64,000 nt of DNA, taken from contig JAGQRV010000018.1 of NCBI GenBank assembly GCA_020425125.1, forward strand, positions 70,361 to 134,360, in the 5' to 3' direction. The notes under the pieces were generated by a model that saw nothing but the letters and a program-made list of their open reading frames with translations, was not told the origin of the DNA and did no database searches. Position 1 is the stretch's first letter; each line of letters begins with the position of its first letter. Source of the DNA: Paracoccaceae bacterium. GTDB taxonomy: Bacteria; Pseudomonadota; Alphaproteobacteria; Rhodobacterales; Rhodobacteraceae. This document shows, one piece after another, positions 24,986 through 32,912 of this stretch. The translations under genes and the position numbers were made by a program.

Positions 24986-25777
24986 TCATTCAGGACCGAG
25001 GACGTCAGGGGTTTGCCAGGCAAGATGCTGCCCGCCATCGACACAGATGATCTGTCCGGTCACCGACGGTGCGGCAATGAAATATCGCAAAGTGGCGGCA
25101 ACCTCGTCGGGATCGGCCCCGCGTTCGAGGATCGTCGCAGCGCGCTGACGGGCGAAATGTGTCTCGCTCTGGCGTACGCCGCGAAGCGTAGGGCCCGGAC
25201 CGATGCCGTTCACTCGGATGTGCGGTGCGAGCGCCTGAGCCGCGGTCCGCGTGAACGCCCAGAGTCCCATCTTGGCAATGGTGTAGGTCATGAAATAGGG
25301 GGTCGGCTTCAGCACGCGCTGGTCGATCATGTTCACGACCAGGCCGGACGCCACCGGTTCGCCGTTGGCGTCACGCCCGGTGTCGGGCACCTGTGCGGCA
25401 AAGGTCTGGGTCAGCACGAAGGGCGCGCGAAGATTGCTGCCGATATGGCGGTCCCAGCTTTCCCGCGTGGCGCTGTCCAGCGTATCGGGCTCGAAGATCG
25501 AGGCGTTGTTGACGAGAACCGTCAGCGGCCCGTCAAGGGCCTCTGATGCGCGCGCGACGAGCGACTGGGTCTCGGACTCGTCCAGCAGATCGGCTCCCAG
25601 TGGAATGGCCTTGCGGCCGAGTGCGGCGATCTCGCGGACCGTGTCCTCGGCCCCATCACGGGACGAGGCATAGTGCACCGCCACATCGTATCCGTCTTCT
25701 GCCAGCGCCACCGCCAGAACGCGCCCCAGTCGCTGTCCGGCGCCGGTCACCAGCGCCCGGCCCGACGGCCCGTTCAT
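24986..25777 (-). CDS. SDR oxidoreductase, pteridine-reductase-like
   Basis: A 263-residue short-chain dehydrogenase. The cofactor loop is TGAGQRLGR (residues 11-19), the TGX3RXG form that marks pteridine reductases, rather than the usual TGXXXGXG. The catalytic serine position is an aspartate (VVNMIDQRV), also seen in the PTR1/FolM group. YTIAK supplies the YxxxK pair. It probably uses NADPH to reduce dihydropterin or dihydrofolate. It overlaps the zinc-ribbon gene by four bases (ATGA) and precedes uvrC on the same strand. Confidence 0.8.
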   Translation of the reverse strand: MNGPSGRALVTGAGQRLGRVLAVALAEDGYDVAVHYASSRDGAEDTVREIAALGRKAIPLGADLLDESETQSLVARASEALDGPLTVLVNNASIFEPDTLDSATRESWDRHIGSNLRAPFVLTQTFAAQVPDTGRDANGEPVASGLVVNMIDQRVLKPTPYFMTYTIAKMGLWAFTRTAAQALAPHIRVNGIGPGPTLRGVRQSETHFARQRAATILERGADPDEVAATLRYFIAAPSVTGQIICVDGGQHLAWQTPDVLGPE

Positions 25778-25944
25778 CCGCTCCGGCCCTTTGCGCGGCA
25801 GGTGCAGGTCTCACGCCCGATCAGGTAGCGCCCGCAGGTCGTGCAGCGCCGCGGCGCCTTGCGGTTTCCATTCGGTGCCACGAGACGTCCGACAAATCCG
25901 ATCACCATCATGGCGACGAGAAACAGGGTGGCGATCTTGACCAT
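25774..25944 (-). CDS. Small membrane-anchored zinc-ribbon protein
   Basis: A 56-residue protein with an N-terminal hydrophobic helix (ATLFLVAMMVIGFVGRLV) and a basic C-terminal part carrying four cysteines as CTTCGRYLIGRETCTC, a rubredoxin- or zinc-ribbon-like knuckle. It begins 3 bases after the S49 peptidase stop, and its own stop overlaps the SDR start as ATGA, so it is embedded in a tight operon. That context and the regular cysteine spacing argue that it is real. Function is unknown. Confidence 0.75.
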   Translation of the reverse strand: MVKIATLFLVAMMVIGFVGRLVAPNGNRKAPRRCTTCGRYLIGRETCTCRAKGRSG

Positions 25945-25947
25945 CGG

Positions 25948-26751
25948 CTACAACCCGTAGCGCGCGAACAGCGCCCGCTCTTCGACCGTCGCGACCATAT
26001 TGTCCATGAAGGCAAGACCGAGCCTCTGCAGCAGGCTCCGCTTGGCACCGTAGACGAGAAACTTCACGTCCTTGCCGAAGCGCTCCTGCATCTTGGGCAC
26101 CAAATGGCCGATCCCGTCAGCGAGGCCGCGGTCGACCGCCTGCCGGCCGATCCAGACATCGCCGGTGAACAAGTCTTCGCCATCGCCCAGCTTGGCGCCT
26201 CGGCGGGACTTCACCTGGTCGATAAAGGCGGCGTGAATCTGTTCCAGGATGCGGTTGAGGCGCTGCACGTCCTCATCCTTCTCCGGTCGGAACGGGTCGA
26301 GCATGCTTTTCGACCGGCCCGCGGTATGCACACGGCGCTCGATCCCATGGCGGGCAATAAAGTCATGCGCCCCGAACGACGCCGAGATCACTCCGATCGA
26401 GCCCAGGATCGATGCCGGGTCAGCCCAGATCTCGTCTGCCTGGACCGCAATCCAGTAGCCGCCTGAAGCTGCGACGTCCTCCACGAACGCGTAGACCGGA
26501 ACCGATCGTTCCTCGGCAAGCCGCCGGATTCGCGCCCCGATCAGCGAGGACTGGACGGCGCTCCCTCCGGGGGAATTGATCGACAGAGCCACGGCACTGG
26601 GCTTGCCGCGCGTGAACGCGCGGTCGAGTGTCTGGGCCAGACCGTCATCGCTAAGGCCCTGGACGAACCTGCCACCGCTCGAGATCATGCCGCTCAGGCG
26701 CACCACGGCGACGCGGGGCCGGGCCTTCAGGAAAGGGATCCACCGTCTCAT
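25948..26751 (-). CDS. S49 family signal peptide peptidase (SohB/SppA-like)
   Basis: A 267-residue peptidase of the single-domain S49 type. The oxyanion region SINSPGG (residues 58-63) and the catalytic serine (S96 in VAASGGYW) are present, then GSIGVISASFGAHDF. These enzymes degrade cleaved signal peptides or act as membrane-linked proteases. The first ~20 residues are only mildly hydrophobic, so membrane attachment is unclear. I chose the ATG at 26751 (MRRWIPFLKA). The ATG at 26763 is also possible. It heads the operon S49-zinc ribbon-SDR. Confidence 0.86.
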   Translation of the reverse strand: MRRWIPFLKARPRVAVVRLSGMISSGGRFVQGLSDDGLAQTLDRAFTRGKPSAVALSINSPGGSAVQSSLIGARIRRLAEERSVPVYAFVEDVAASGGYWIAVQADEIWADPASILGSIGVISASFGAHDFIARHGIERRVHTAGRSKSMLDPFRPEKDEDVQRLNRILEQIHAAFIDQVKSRRGAKLGDGEDLFTGDVWIGRQAVDRGLADGIGHLVPKMQERFGKDVKFLVYGAKRSLLQRLGLAFMDNMVATVEERALFARYGL

Positions 26752-26810
26752 GTCTCGTGACATAAAGCCCGGGCGGCGGGACAACAAGCGGCGGGTGGCG
26801 TGAAAGCAGT

Positions 26811-26842
26811 AAGGGCCCCGGGCGGTGCTCGCCGGGGCCCTT
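26811..26842 (-). terminator. Strong hairpin between ghsA and the S49 gene
   Basis: AAGGGCCCCGG and its complement CCGGGGCCCTT flank a 10-base loop. The downstream bases on either strand are T-rich enough for a short tract. It lies 30 bases after the stop of the spike gene and probably isolates that gene from the S49 operon. Confidence 0.75.
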
Positions 26843-26871
26843 TGCGGACGCCTGTGCAGGGGCGTGCCGGG

Positions 26872-27135
26872 TTACCAGAGCGCGACGATGCCGGACGCGG
26901 TCGTGCCGGTCGCATTCACCTTGCGCAGACGCAGCGGCAGGATCATCCCGGCGGGCACCGCCGAGAAGGTGACTTGGGTACCGGATGCGAGTTCGGCGCT
27001 GATCGTTCCGGCCCCGCCGACATAGATGGCGCGGGAGACCTGACCCAGCGGCTGGGTGTCGTTCGGCGCCACCATTTCGCCGTCGATTGCGGGTGAGGTC
27101 AGGCTCGGCGTGTTGCTGGCGTAGACATCGGCCAT
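26872..27135 (-). CDS. ghsA: Spike base protein, RCAP_Rcc01079 (GTA head spike) family
   Basis: An 87-residue protein, MADVYASNTPSLTSPA at the start, then ALYVGGAG-like RAIYVGGAGTISAEL and LPLRLRKVNATGTTASGIVAL. I recognise this as the spike base family named after Rhodobacter capsulatus rcc01079, a head-spike part of the gene transfer agent. Many family members occur as isolated genes away from the main GTA cluster, and no other GTA or phage gene is in the window. It has its own terminator and is divergent from the 572-residue secreted protein gene. A role outside GTA particles cannot be excluded. Confidence 0.8.
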   Translation of the reverse strand: MADVYASNTPSLTSPAIDGEMVAPNDTQPLGQVSRAIYVGGAGTISAELASGTQVTFSAVPAGMILPLRLRKVNATGTTASGIVALW

Positions 27136-27258
27136 GCATGGTCTCCGTGGCAAGGGCGCGGTCGCGCGACCGGGCCGGGAAAGGAATGGGCTTGCAAGCC
27201 CGGGGCGTATCTCGGCGAACTGGGAGGCGGCGATTCCCGATCAGGAGGCCGGTTCGCG

Positions 27259-28977
27259 ATGCATGGAAAATTGCCTAACTCACGGTTAACGCCCGCTTTC
27301 GCCTCCGTGCGGCGGTTCGGGCGTGCGGCAACGGTCCGCGTCCTGCAATGGTCCGGTCGCGACGCTGGCATTCTTGTTTTCGCGGTTGTTCTTGTCCTGT
27401 CGGGCCACGGCCCACTGGCCGATACCGCGGCCACATTTGATCGTGCTGTGGTTGTTGCCTCCGCGACCACGACGCGGGATCCCGAAACCGGCATCTTCAG
27501 CGTCGAACTCGCGCCCGCCATCCTGCCTTCGGAACTGGCCGTGATCGATCCGGGACGCTCCGACGCCGCGGGCAGGATGTTGCGACAGCTTTACGCCAAG
27601 GGCCGGGCTGCCGGGCTCGATGGTGTCCTCTACGACAACCGCGACCGAGGGCATTCCGTGCTGCCGCCGGACGCCTTTCCTCAGTTCAGTCGGGCGGTCT
27701 ATTCCCGCCCCTTCGTTGCCGAAGGGCTCGATTACGGCGTTGCGGGCCTGATCCGCTTTCCTTTCCCGGTAATTGGAAATTCCTCCACGGCGCTGACGCG
27801 GGGGGCCCTCGCGCGGAGCCTCGGGCGGGTGGCCCTGGCGGACCAGGGCGCGGCGCTGCGCAGCTACGAACTTTATGCGGCGAACCACATCTATGTGTAT
27901 CCGGGGCATCGCGACCATCAGCGGGATTTCGGCGACCGCCTGTTCGCCAATACGCCCCTCTTCCTGCTGTCGCAGGGGTCCTCCGGCAGCGATCAGCCGC
28001 TTCTAGACGCCCTGGCACTGTGCCTGGCCGCGTTCAGGCCCGAAACGCGGATCCGTCTGGAAGATGCGGGCTTGATCGCCCCCACGGCCCAGATGGTCCT
28101 GCGGCGGACCATGGAAGGTGTCGATGGGCCGGCCGATTACTTGTCCCCGATTGCCCATCCGCCGGTTTTCGATCCGGCGAGGCTTCGTCCCGATGCCATC
28201 GTGCGACTCGCCAACAGTCTTGCGGCCGACAGTATCCCGCCGATGGTTCGGCTCGAAGTTCTCAGCGATTTCGGCGCCTTGGCCGGGCGTGACTTTCTGG
28301 GGGAAAACCAGTCCGAGCTGCTCTTTACGACGCCGACGGCCGTGGGGCGGGCCTGGCGCAGTTTTGCGCACGAGCGGCGCGTTACCCTGAGCGCTGCGAA
28401 CACAATCGATCCGAACGGCAGACCGCTGCGCTTTCATTGGGTCACGCTGTTGGGGAATCCGGCCGATGTGCGAATTTCACCGCGGGATCCTGGCGGTGCG
28501 GTCGCCGATATCGAGTTCGACTGGCCACGACAGGTCCCCGTGCAGCCGCAGATAGGGCTTTCGGCCAGCCGTTTCGACTTGGCAGTCATTGCCGACAACG
28601 GTGTGACCTTCTCGGCTCCGGCGACCTTTTCGGTCAGCCTGCCGCTTTTCCAGAACCGGGACTACCGGCAGGGAACTGACGGTGCGTGGCGCCTGCGATC
28701 GCTCGATTATTGGGTCGATGCGGAAGACGCGTATGCCGACCCGACGATCTGGCCGACTGGAGACTGGGAAGACGGCATGATTTACACTGCCGAAGGGCGG
28801 CTCGACGGCTTCGAGCGGCGTTTCGAAGACGGTCAGGTCCTCCGCCTTCGATTCGGACTGGAAGGACTTGGCCGCGCCGACGCGGCGGCGCCGCAACGGC
28901 TGCATCATCTGGCGCTCCCCACGGAGAGCGGGCCACTTGCCTACGTCATCTGGACAACGGAAGGCGCCGTTCAGTAA
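27259..28977 (+). CDS. Secreted protein of unknown function in the EPS region
   Basis: A 572-residue protein I do not recognise. A hydrophobic segment at about residues 36-52 (AGILVFAVVLVLSG) follows a basic stretch and looks like a long signal peptide or signal anchor. The rest is soluble, with immunoglobulin-like or beta-rich stretches such as RFDLAVIADNGVTFSAPATFSVSLPLF and a WPTGDWEDG segment. The C terminus overlaps the convergent BY-kinase gene by seven bases. Its position among exopolysaccharide genes suggests an extracytoplasmic role in that system, but this is context only. Confidence 0.65.
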   Translation: MHGKLPNSRLTPAFASVRRFGRAATVRVLQWSGRDAGILVFAVVLVLSGHGPLADTAATFDRAVVVASATTTRDPETGIFSVELAPAILPSELAVIDPGRSDAAGRMLRQLYAKGRAAGLDGVLYDNRDRGHSVLPPDAFPQFSRAVYSRPFVAEGLDYGVAGLIRFPFPVIGNSSTALTRGALARSLGRVALADQGAALRSYELYAANHIYVYPGHRDHQRDFGDRLFANTPLFLLSQGSSGSDQPLLDALALCLAAFRPETRIRLEDAGLIAPTAQMVLRRTMEGVDGPADYLSPIAHPPVFDPARLRPDAIVRLANSLAADSIPPMVRLEVLSDFGALAGRDFLGENQSELLFTTPTAVGRAWRSFAHERRVTLSAANTIDPNGRPLRFHWVTLLGNPADVRISPRDPGGAVADIEFDWPRQVPVQPQIGLSASRFDLAVIADNGVTFSAPATFSVSLPLFQNRDYRQGTDGAWRLRSLDYWVDAEDAYADPTIWPTGDWEDGMIYTAEGRLDGFERRFEDGQVLRLRFGLEGLGRADAAAPQRLHHLALPTESGPLAYVIWTTEGAVQ

Positions 28978-29828
28978 TATCCGTCCTCGTAGCCGTATGC
29001 GGACGTGCTGTAGCGGCTCTTGTTCAGCACGACACCCAACACGTTGGTCGCGGCCGCGATCTCCGACTCGGCCACGTCCACCTCATGGATCGAGGTTTCT
29101 TCGGCCGCCGCCACAAGGATGGCCGCATCCACGAAATCGAGAAATGCCGCCGTGTCGTCACTGGCGAGAAGCGGAGGCGCGTCAAAAAGAACTAGATCGG
29201 GGGCATAGGTCTTCTCGATCTCGACGATCTTCTCGCGCGCCATTCCCGAGAGCAGCAGATCCGACGGGTTCTCGGCCGGCACCTTGTTGGCCGCAAATGC
29301 GAGATTGTTGCCGTAGGCCAGCATGTGCGCCTCGGCCGGCTCGTCGCCGCTCAGCACGCGGGCAAAGCGGAGGTTCTCCTTGATGCCGAGCAGATGGGCG
29401 AGTTCGGGACGTCGCATGTCGGTCTCGATGACCAGCGTGCGGAAATCGGCCTGCCGTCCGAAGCTGAAGGCAAGGTTGGCGGTGATCGTAGTCTTGCCGC
29501 ATTTGGGCGTCGGCGAGGTAACCAGGATACGGCGCCAGTTGTTGGCCTTGATCTGCTGGATGACCTTGGTGCGCATCATGTCGAAGGCGGTGGCCTCGCG
29601 CCCGCCGAAATAGGCGACCACCCGGTTGGATTTCAGAGTCCGTTCGTTGGGCTCGTACTGGGCAAGGCGTCGCCAGGCCTCCTGACTCGACGTGTTGAAC
29701 TGTGCGTCACCGTTGCGTGCCGGCGCCACGCGTCCCACTGGAGCCTGCGCCACGCCTGCGGTTGCTGCCGCAGTCGCCTGCTGGCGGCGGTCACGGGCCC
29801 GGCTGAGTGCTTCCTGAAGTCGTTCCAT
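28971..29828 (-). CDS. BY-kinase, CpsD/CapB-type tyrosine kinase of the EPS system
   Basis: A 285-residue cytoplasmic BY-kinase. It has a variant Walker A SPTPKCGKTT (residues 105-114), Walker A' VIETDMRRP and Walker B VLFDAPPLL. A C-terminal tyrosine cluster (YSTSAYGYEDGYY) would be autophosphorylated. The membrane-spanning activator is encoded separately by the upstream Wzz-like gene, 59 bases away. It resembles the PEP-CTERM-associated tyrosine kinase group. The cycle of phosphorylation is thought to control polymer length and export. Confidence 0.88.
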   Translation of the reverse strand: MERLQEALSRARDRRQQATAAATAGVAQAPVGRVAPARNGDAQFNTSSQEAWRRLAQYEPNERTLKSNRVVAYFGGREATAFDMMRTKVIQQIKANNWRRILVTSPTPKCGKTTITANLAFSFGRQADFRTLVIETDMRRPELAHLLGIKENLRFARVLSGDEPAEAHMLAYGNNLAFAANKVPAENPSDLLLSGMAREKIVEIEKTYAPDLVLFDAPPLLASDDTAAFLDFVDAAILVAAAEETSIHEVDVAESEIAAATNVLGVVLNKSRYSTSAYGYEDGYY

Positions 29829-29887
29829 CTGCGTACCTTGCCTAAACTAACACGCCGCCTGACCCGCTCCGACTGCCGGATCGCGCC

Positions 29888-31486
29888 TTATCCTGTTACC
29901 GAGAAGCCGATCTTGTTCAACGCCGGCTCGATCAGCACATCGAGTGGCGTCACGAATGTGTGAACGGCGTAGAGTGAAACCGGAATGCCGATGACGAACA
30001 CCGCCACCGCTCCCAGATAGACCATCTTCCGCATGAAGAGTTCCCGATCCGTGCGGATGTAGGGCAGCACGGCAATCGGTGTAATCCCCAGCCGATTAGT
30101 CAACTCGACGGGGCGCCGGATCGACCGGTTGAGAAGCTCCAGAAGAACCACCAGCGCGAGCCCGGCGGCGAAACCGCCGCCAATGCCCGCCCCGGCGATC
30201 ATCAGCCGGTCCGGTTTGATCGGGTCCTGCGGCGGCGTTGCCTGTTCGATGACTGAGATCCGCTGGCCCTTTGCCAGGAGTTCGATCCGTTCGCCGGTAT
30301 CCGCTGCCGACAAGCGGCTGACGGCGTTGTTGTACTGGTTCTGGACGGCGGTGATATCACGCTGAAGCTTGGTCAGCGTCGCACCATTCTCGGCAACCTT
30401 TGAAATATCCGCATTCACCTCGTCCATCTTCGCCTTGGCGTTGTCAATCTCCTGCTGCAGGCCCGCAATCTGCGAGTCGAGCGCCGCGATCTGCGACTCA
30501 TACATCGCCTGCTGCTGGCTGATCGGAGCACTTCCCGATCCGGTCGGAAGGCCGCTGTTGGCAGCCATCTGATCCGCAACCTGCTTCTGAAGCTGCTTGT
30601 ACTGGCTTTCGAGGATCAGCAGCTTCGGGTTCTGGTCGGAATAGATCAGCTTCGCGTTGTTGTACTGCTGTTCGATGGTGTTGAGCTGCTGCTGAAGCGG
30701 GGTGAGCTGCTGGCCGGTCGTCTGAACCCCGCCGGTGGCATTGTAGAGGTCGGTAATGCGCTGCTTCTGGTCCTGGAGGGACTGAATCTGCTGCCGACGG
30801 CTGGTGATGAGGTTGTCGAGGCCGGTAAGCTGACCCTGAAGGAAGGTCAGGTTGGCCGGGACCGCGATGCCCGCCTGATTCTGGAATTCCAGAAGGCGCG
30901 CGCTCTGCGAGTCGAGTTCGGTGCCGAGCCGGGCAACCTCCTGCTTGAAGAACTCAAGGGTGTCGCCAGCCTGCTCGGTGCGAATCTGGACGTTCTGCTG
31001 CAGGACCCTTGTGACGAACTCGTTGGTAACCTCCGCGGCGACGATCGGTGAGTCTGCGTCGAAGGTGATGCTGAGGACCGTCGCGTTCGGCGGCGCGCCA
31101 CGCACTTTCGACGTGCCGCCGGTTGTCGTGAACTGTGTCCGGCTGCGCATGTCGTCGATCTTGTCTGCGACTGACATGCCTTCGCCCTTCTTCTTGGAGC
31201 GTTCGTAGACCTTCAGCTGGTTGGCGATGTCGAGGAGATTGTCGCGCGTCATCATGCGCTGCTGGATGATCTGCAGCTGCTCGGGCGCCTGGGTGGTGAC
31301 GGTCGAGGACGCCAGATTCGCCGGAATCTGCGGCGATTCCACCAGAAGGGTTGCCCGTCCCTCGAATTCCGGGGGCAAGATCATCGCGAGGGTCAGGCCG
31401 ACCGACGCAAAGAGCGCTGCGACCAGCACAAAGTACGGGCTGCGCCGCAGAAAGACGCTGAAGTAGTATTTGAAGTCAAGATTCAT
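29888..31486 (-). CDS. Wzz-like chain-length determinant / polysaccharide co-polymerase
   Basis: A 532-residue inner-membrane protein. It has an N-terminal helix (YFVLVAALFASVGLTLAMIL), a long periplasmic coiled-coil region rich in Gln (roughly residues 150-430), and two helices at the end (IAGAGIGGGFAAGLALVVLLE and a further one near VYLGAVAVFVIGIPVSL). This is the Wzz/GNVR layout of EPS chain-length proteins. It partners the BY-kinase. The ATG at 31486 overlaps the ATPase stop by 11 bases, marking ATPase-Wzz-kinase as one operon. Confidence 0.88.
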   Translation of the reverse strand: MNLDFKYYFSVFLRRSPYFVLVAALFASVGLTLAMILPPEFEGRATLLVESPQIPANLASSTVTTQAPEQLQIIQQRMMTRDNLLDIANQLKVYERSKKKGEGMSVADKIDDMRSRTQFTTTGGTSKVRGAPPNATVLSITFDADSPIVAAEVTNEFVTRVLQQNVQIRTEQAGDTLEFFKQEVARLGTELDSQSARLLEFQNQAGIAVPANLTFLQGQLTGLDNLITSRRQQIQSLQDQKQRITDLYNATGGVQTTGQQLTPLQQQLNTIEQQYNNAKLIYSDQNPKLLILESQYKQLQKQVADQMAANSGLPTGSGSAPISQQQAMYESQIAALDSQIAGLQQEIDNAKAKMDEVNADISKVAENGATLTKLQRDITAVQNQYNNAVSRLSAADTGERIELLAKGQRISVIEQATPPQDPIKPDRLMIAGAGIGGGFAAGLALVVLLELLNRSIRRPVELTNRLGITPIAVLPYIRTDRELFMRKMVYLGAVAVFVIGIPVSLYAVHTFVTPLDVLIEPALNKIGFSVTG

Positions 31487-32345
31487 GCGCCGCTTCTCCA
31501 CCCGGAGCCGGCGCGCCGAAGAACACGCCGTCTGCCAGAACACAATCAATCGTCTCTGCCGTCACCACCGATTCTTCCGACGAGAAGGCATAGACAAGTC
31601 CGAGGTCGCAAAGCTGGTTGACGAGTCGGGGTATCCCACTGGTAAGACGATAGACCTCCGACACTGCGTCCTGTGCAAACTCTTCCCCGGTTCCACCGGC
31701 GACCCTGAGCCGGTGCGCGATATAGGCCGCGACGTTATCCTTCGACATCGCGGAAAGATGAAAGCTCGAACCGACCCGCTGCATGAACTGCTTCATCTCC
31801 GGACGCATGATCAGCGCGCGCAGCTCGGGTTGTCCGACAAGGACGAGTTGCACGAGCTCGTCCTTGTTGGAGTTGATGTTCGTCAGCATCCGCAGTTCTT
31901 CAAGCGTGTGCGTGTTGAGGTTCTGCGCTTCATCGATGATCAGGATCACGCGATGGCCCTCTGCATAGGACTCGAGCAGAAAATCCTGAAGCTGCTGGAA
32001 AAGCTCCACGTAGGACGCGTGTGGTTCGAACTTCTCGCCCAGGGAGTACAGCACCCATTGCAGCAGCTCGCCCCGGTCACCCTGCGCGTTGGAGATGAGA
32101 CCGACGATCACATCCTCGGGCATCGTCTTGAGCAGATGCTGCAGAAGGGTTGTCTTGCCCGCGCCGATTTCGCCCGTCACCACCGTGATCGGCGACCGGG
32201 TGAGGATGCCATACTCGAGCATCGTGAAGGCCAGCCTGTGCGACTTTGACCAGAACAGGAAGTCCGGGTCCGGCACGAGCGTGAAGGGACGTTCGCGGAA
32301 CCCGAAGAAAGAATTGTATATGTCGACCGGAGCTGTAGTGTTCAT
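31476..32345 (-). CDS. ExeA-like AAA ATPase of the exosortase/EPS system
   Basis: A 289-residue ATPase with Walker A GEIGAGKTT (residues 58-66) and Walker B VILIIDEAQNL. A GQPELRALI sensor segment and the usual N-terminal YNSFFGFRERPFTLVPDPDFLFW follow. This N terminus and length match the PEP-CTERM-associated ATPase group, related to ExeA and TniB. No membrane helix is seen. It probably powers or regulates assembly of the polysaccharide export machine. It is the first gene of its operon and diverges from the sugar transferase gene across a 567-base region. Confidence 0.85.
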   Translation of the reverse strand: MNTTAPVDIYNSFFGFRERPFTLVPDPDFLFWSKSHRLAFTMLEYGILTRSPITVVTGEIGAGKTTLLQHLLKTMPEDVIVGLISNAQGDRGELLQWVLYSLGEKFEPHASYVELFQQLQDFLLESYAEGHRVILIIDEAQNLNTHTLEELRMLTNINSNKDELVQLVLVGQPELRALIMRPEMKQFMQRVGSSFHLSAMSKDNVAAYIAHRLRVAGGTGEEFAQDAVSEVYRLTSGIPRLVNQLCDLGLVYAFSSEESVVTAETIDCVLADGVFFGAPAPGGEAAHES

Positions 32346-32599
32346 AGGCCTGTAACCGGAGCACGACGAGTCCCGCCTGTGCCGAAATGCGTCCCTTTCA
32401 GGTCGGCAATTTTGACCTATACCTAGTTTCCGCTTCCCTTACGCGCAATCGAAGCGGTCAAGAAAGATCCCTCGCCCACTGCGCCCAAAAGGACGCAATA
32501 ACGACCGATACCTGCATCGCTGCGCTGCGGCAACCGGGATCTTGGCGCCTGCGGCACGCAGTGCTGCTGCTGCAGAATCATTGTGAGCCTCAAGTGTTC

Positions 32600-32617
32600 G
32601 CGTTCTGCCGTGAACGC
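32600..32617. repeat. Inverted repeat GCGTTC-N6-GAACGC
   Basis: A perfect 6+6 bp palindrome with six bases between arms, in the divergent EPS control region. It has operator-like geometry. The regulator is unknown. Confidence 0.45.
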
Positions 32618-32656
32618 AGGGATTCGCCGCGTTGCGGAGATTCGCGCGATACGGGA

Positions 32657-32675
32657 ATGCACGTTTTGCGTGCAT
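32657..32675. repeat. Palindrome ATGCACG-N5-CGTGCAT
   Basis: A perfect 7+7 bp inverted repeat with a five-base spacer (TTTTG), about 40 bases after the first palindrome in the same control region. It could be an operator or a small hairpin. Confidence 0.5.
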
Positions 32676-32721
32676 CGAGCGCTGCCGCATGAAGAGAATC
32701 CGGGGCGAATGTGCCGTCTCA

Positions 32722-32898
32722 AGGGTGTTTTTGTCCGTTAATCAAAGCGATGAGTGTTGACCGAAAAGAAATGGCAAATACCTTCAAAGATTGAAACGAA
32801 TAGCTGTGACGTGGTAAGACGAACCTGCTCGAGCCGCTTCGGATGAGTACTTTCGAGGCCGCAGTGGTTGAGTGTGTCAGGGTGTTTCTGTCGGTTAA
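32722..32898 (+). repeat. Two-copy direct repeat flanking the sugar transferase promoter
   Basis: The 20-mer AGGGTGTTTTTGTCCGTTAA (32722-32741) recurs as AGGGTGTTTCTGTCGGTTAA (32879-32898), 18 of 20 bases identical. The copies are 157 bases apart. The second copy ends 14 bases before the GTG start, so binding there would affect translation or early transcription. Confidence 0.6.
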
Positions 32899-32912
32899 AA
32901 GAGGTTGACGTT

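Larger units (their letters stand above)
32346..32912 (+). promoter_or_regulatory. 567-base non-coding divergent region of the EPS genes
   Basis: No credible gene is present between the ATPase gene (leftwards) and the sugar transferase gene (rightwards). The stretch is less GC-rich than its surroundings and contains two perfect palindromes and a two-copy direct repeat, listed separately. Promoters for both operons must lie here. A small RNA is possible but not shown. Short open frames of about 100 codons on either strand have no protein-like features. Confidence 0.6.

Noticed and set aside
32387-32722. Short open frames of about 100 codons in the EPS control region
   Set aside because: They lack ribosome-binding sites and show no protein-like composition; they overlap each other on both strands.
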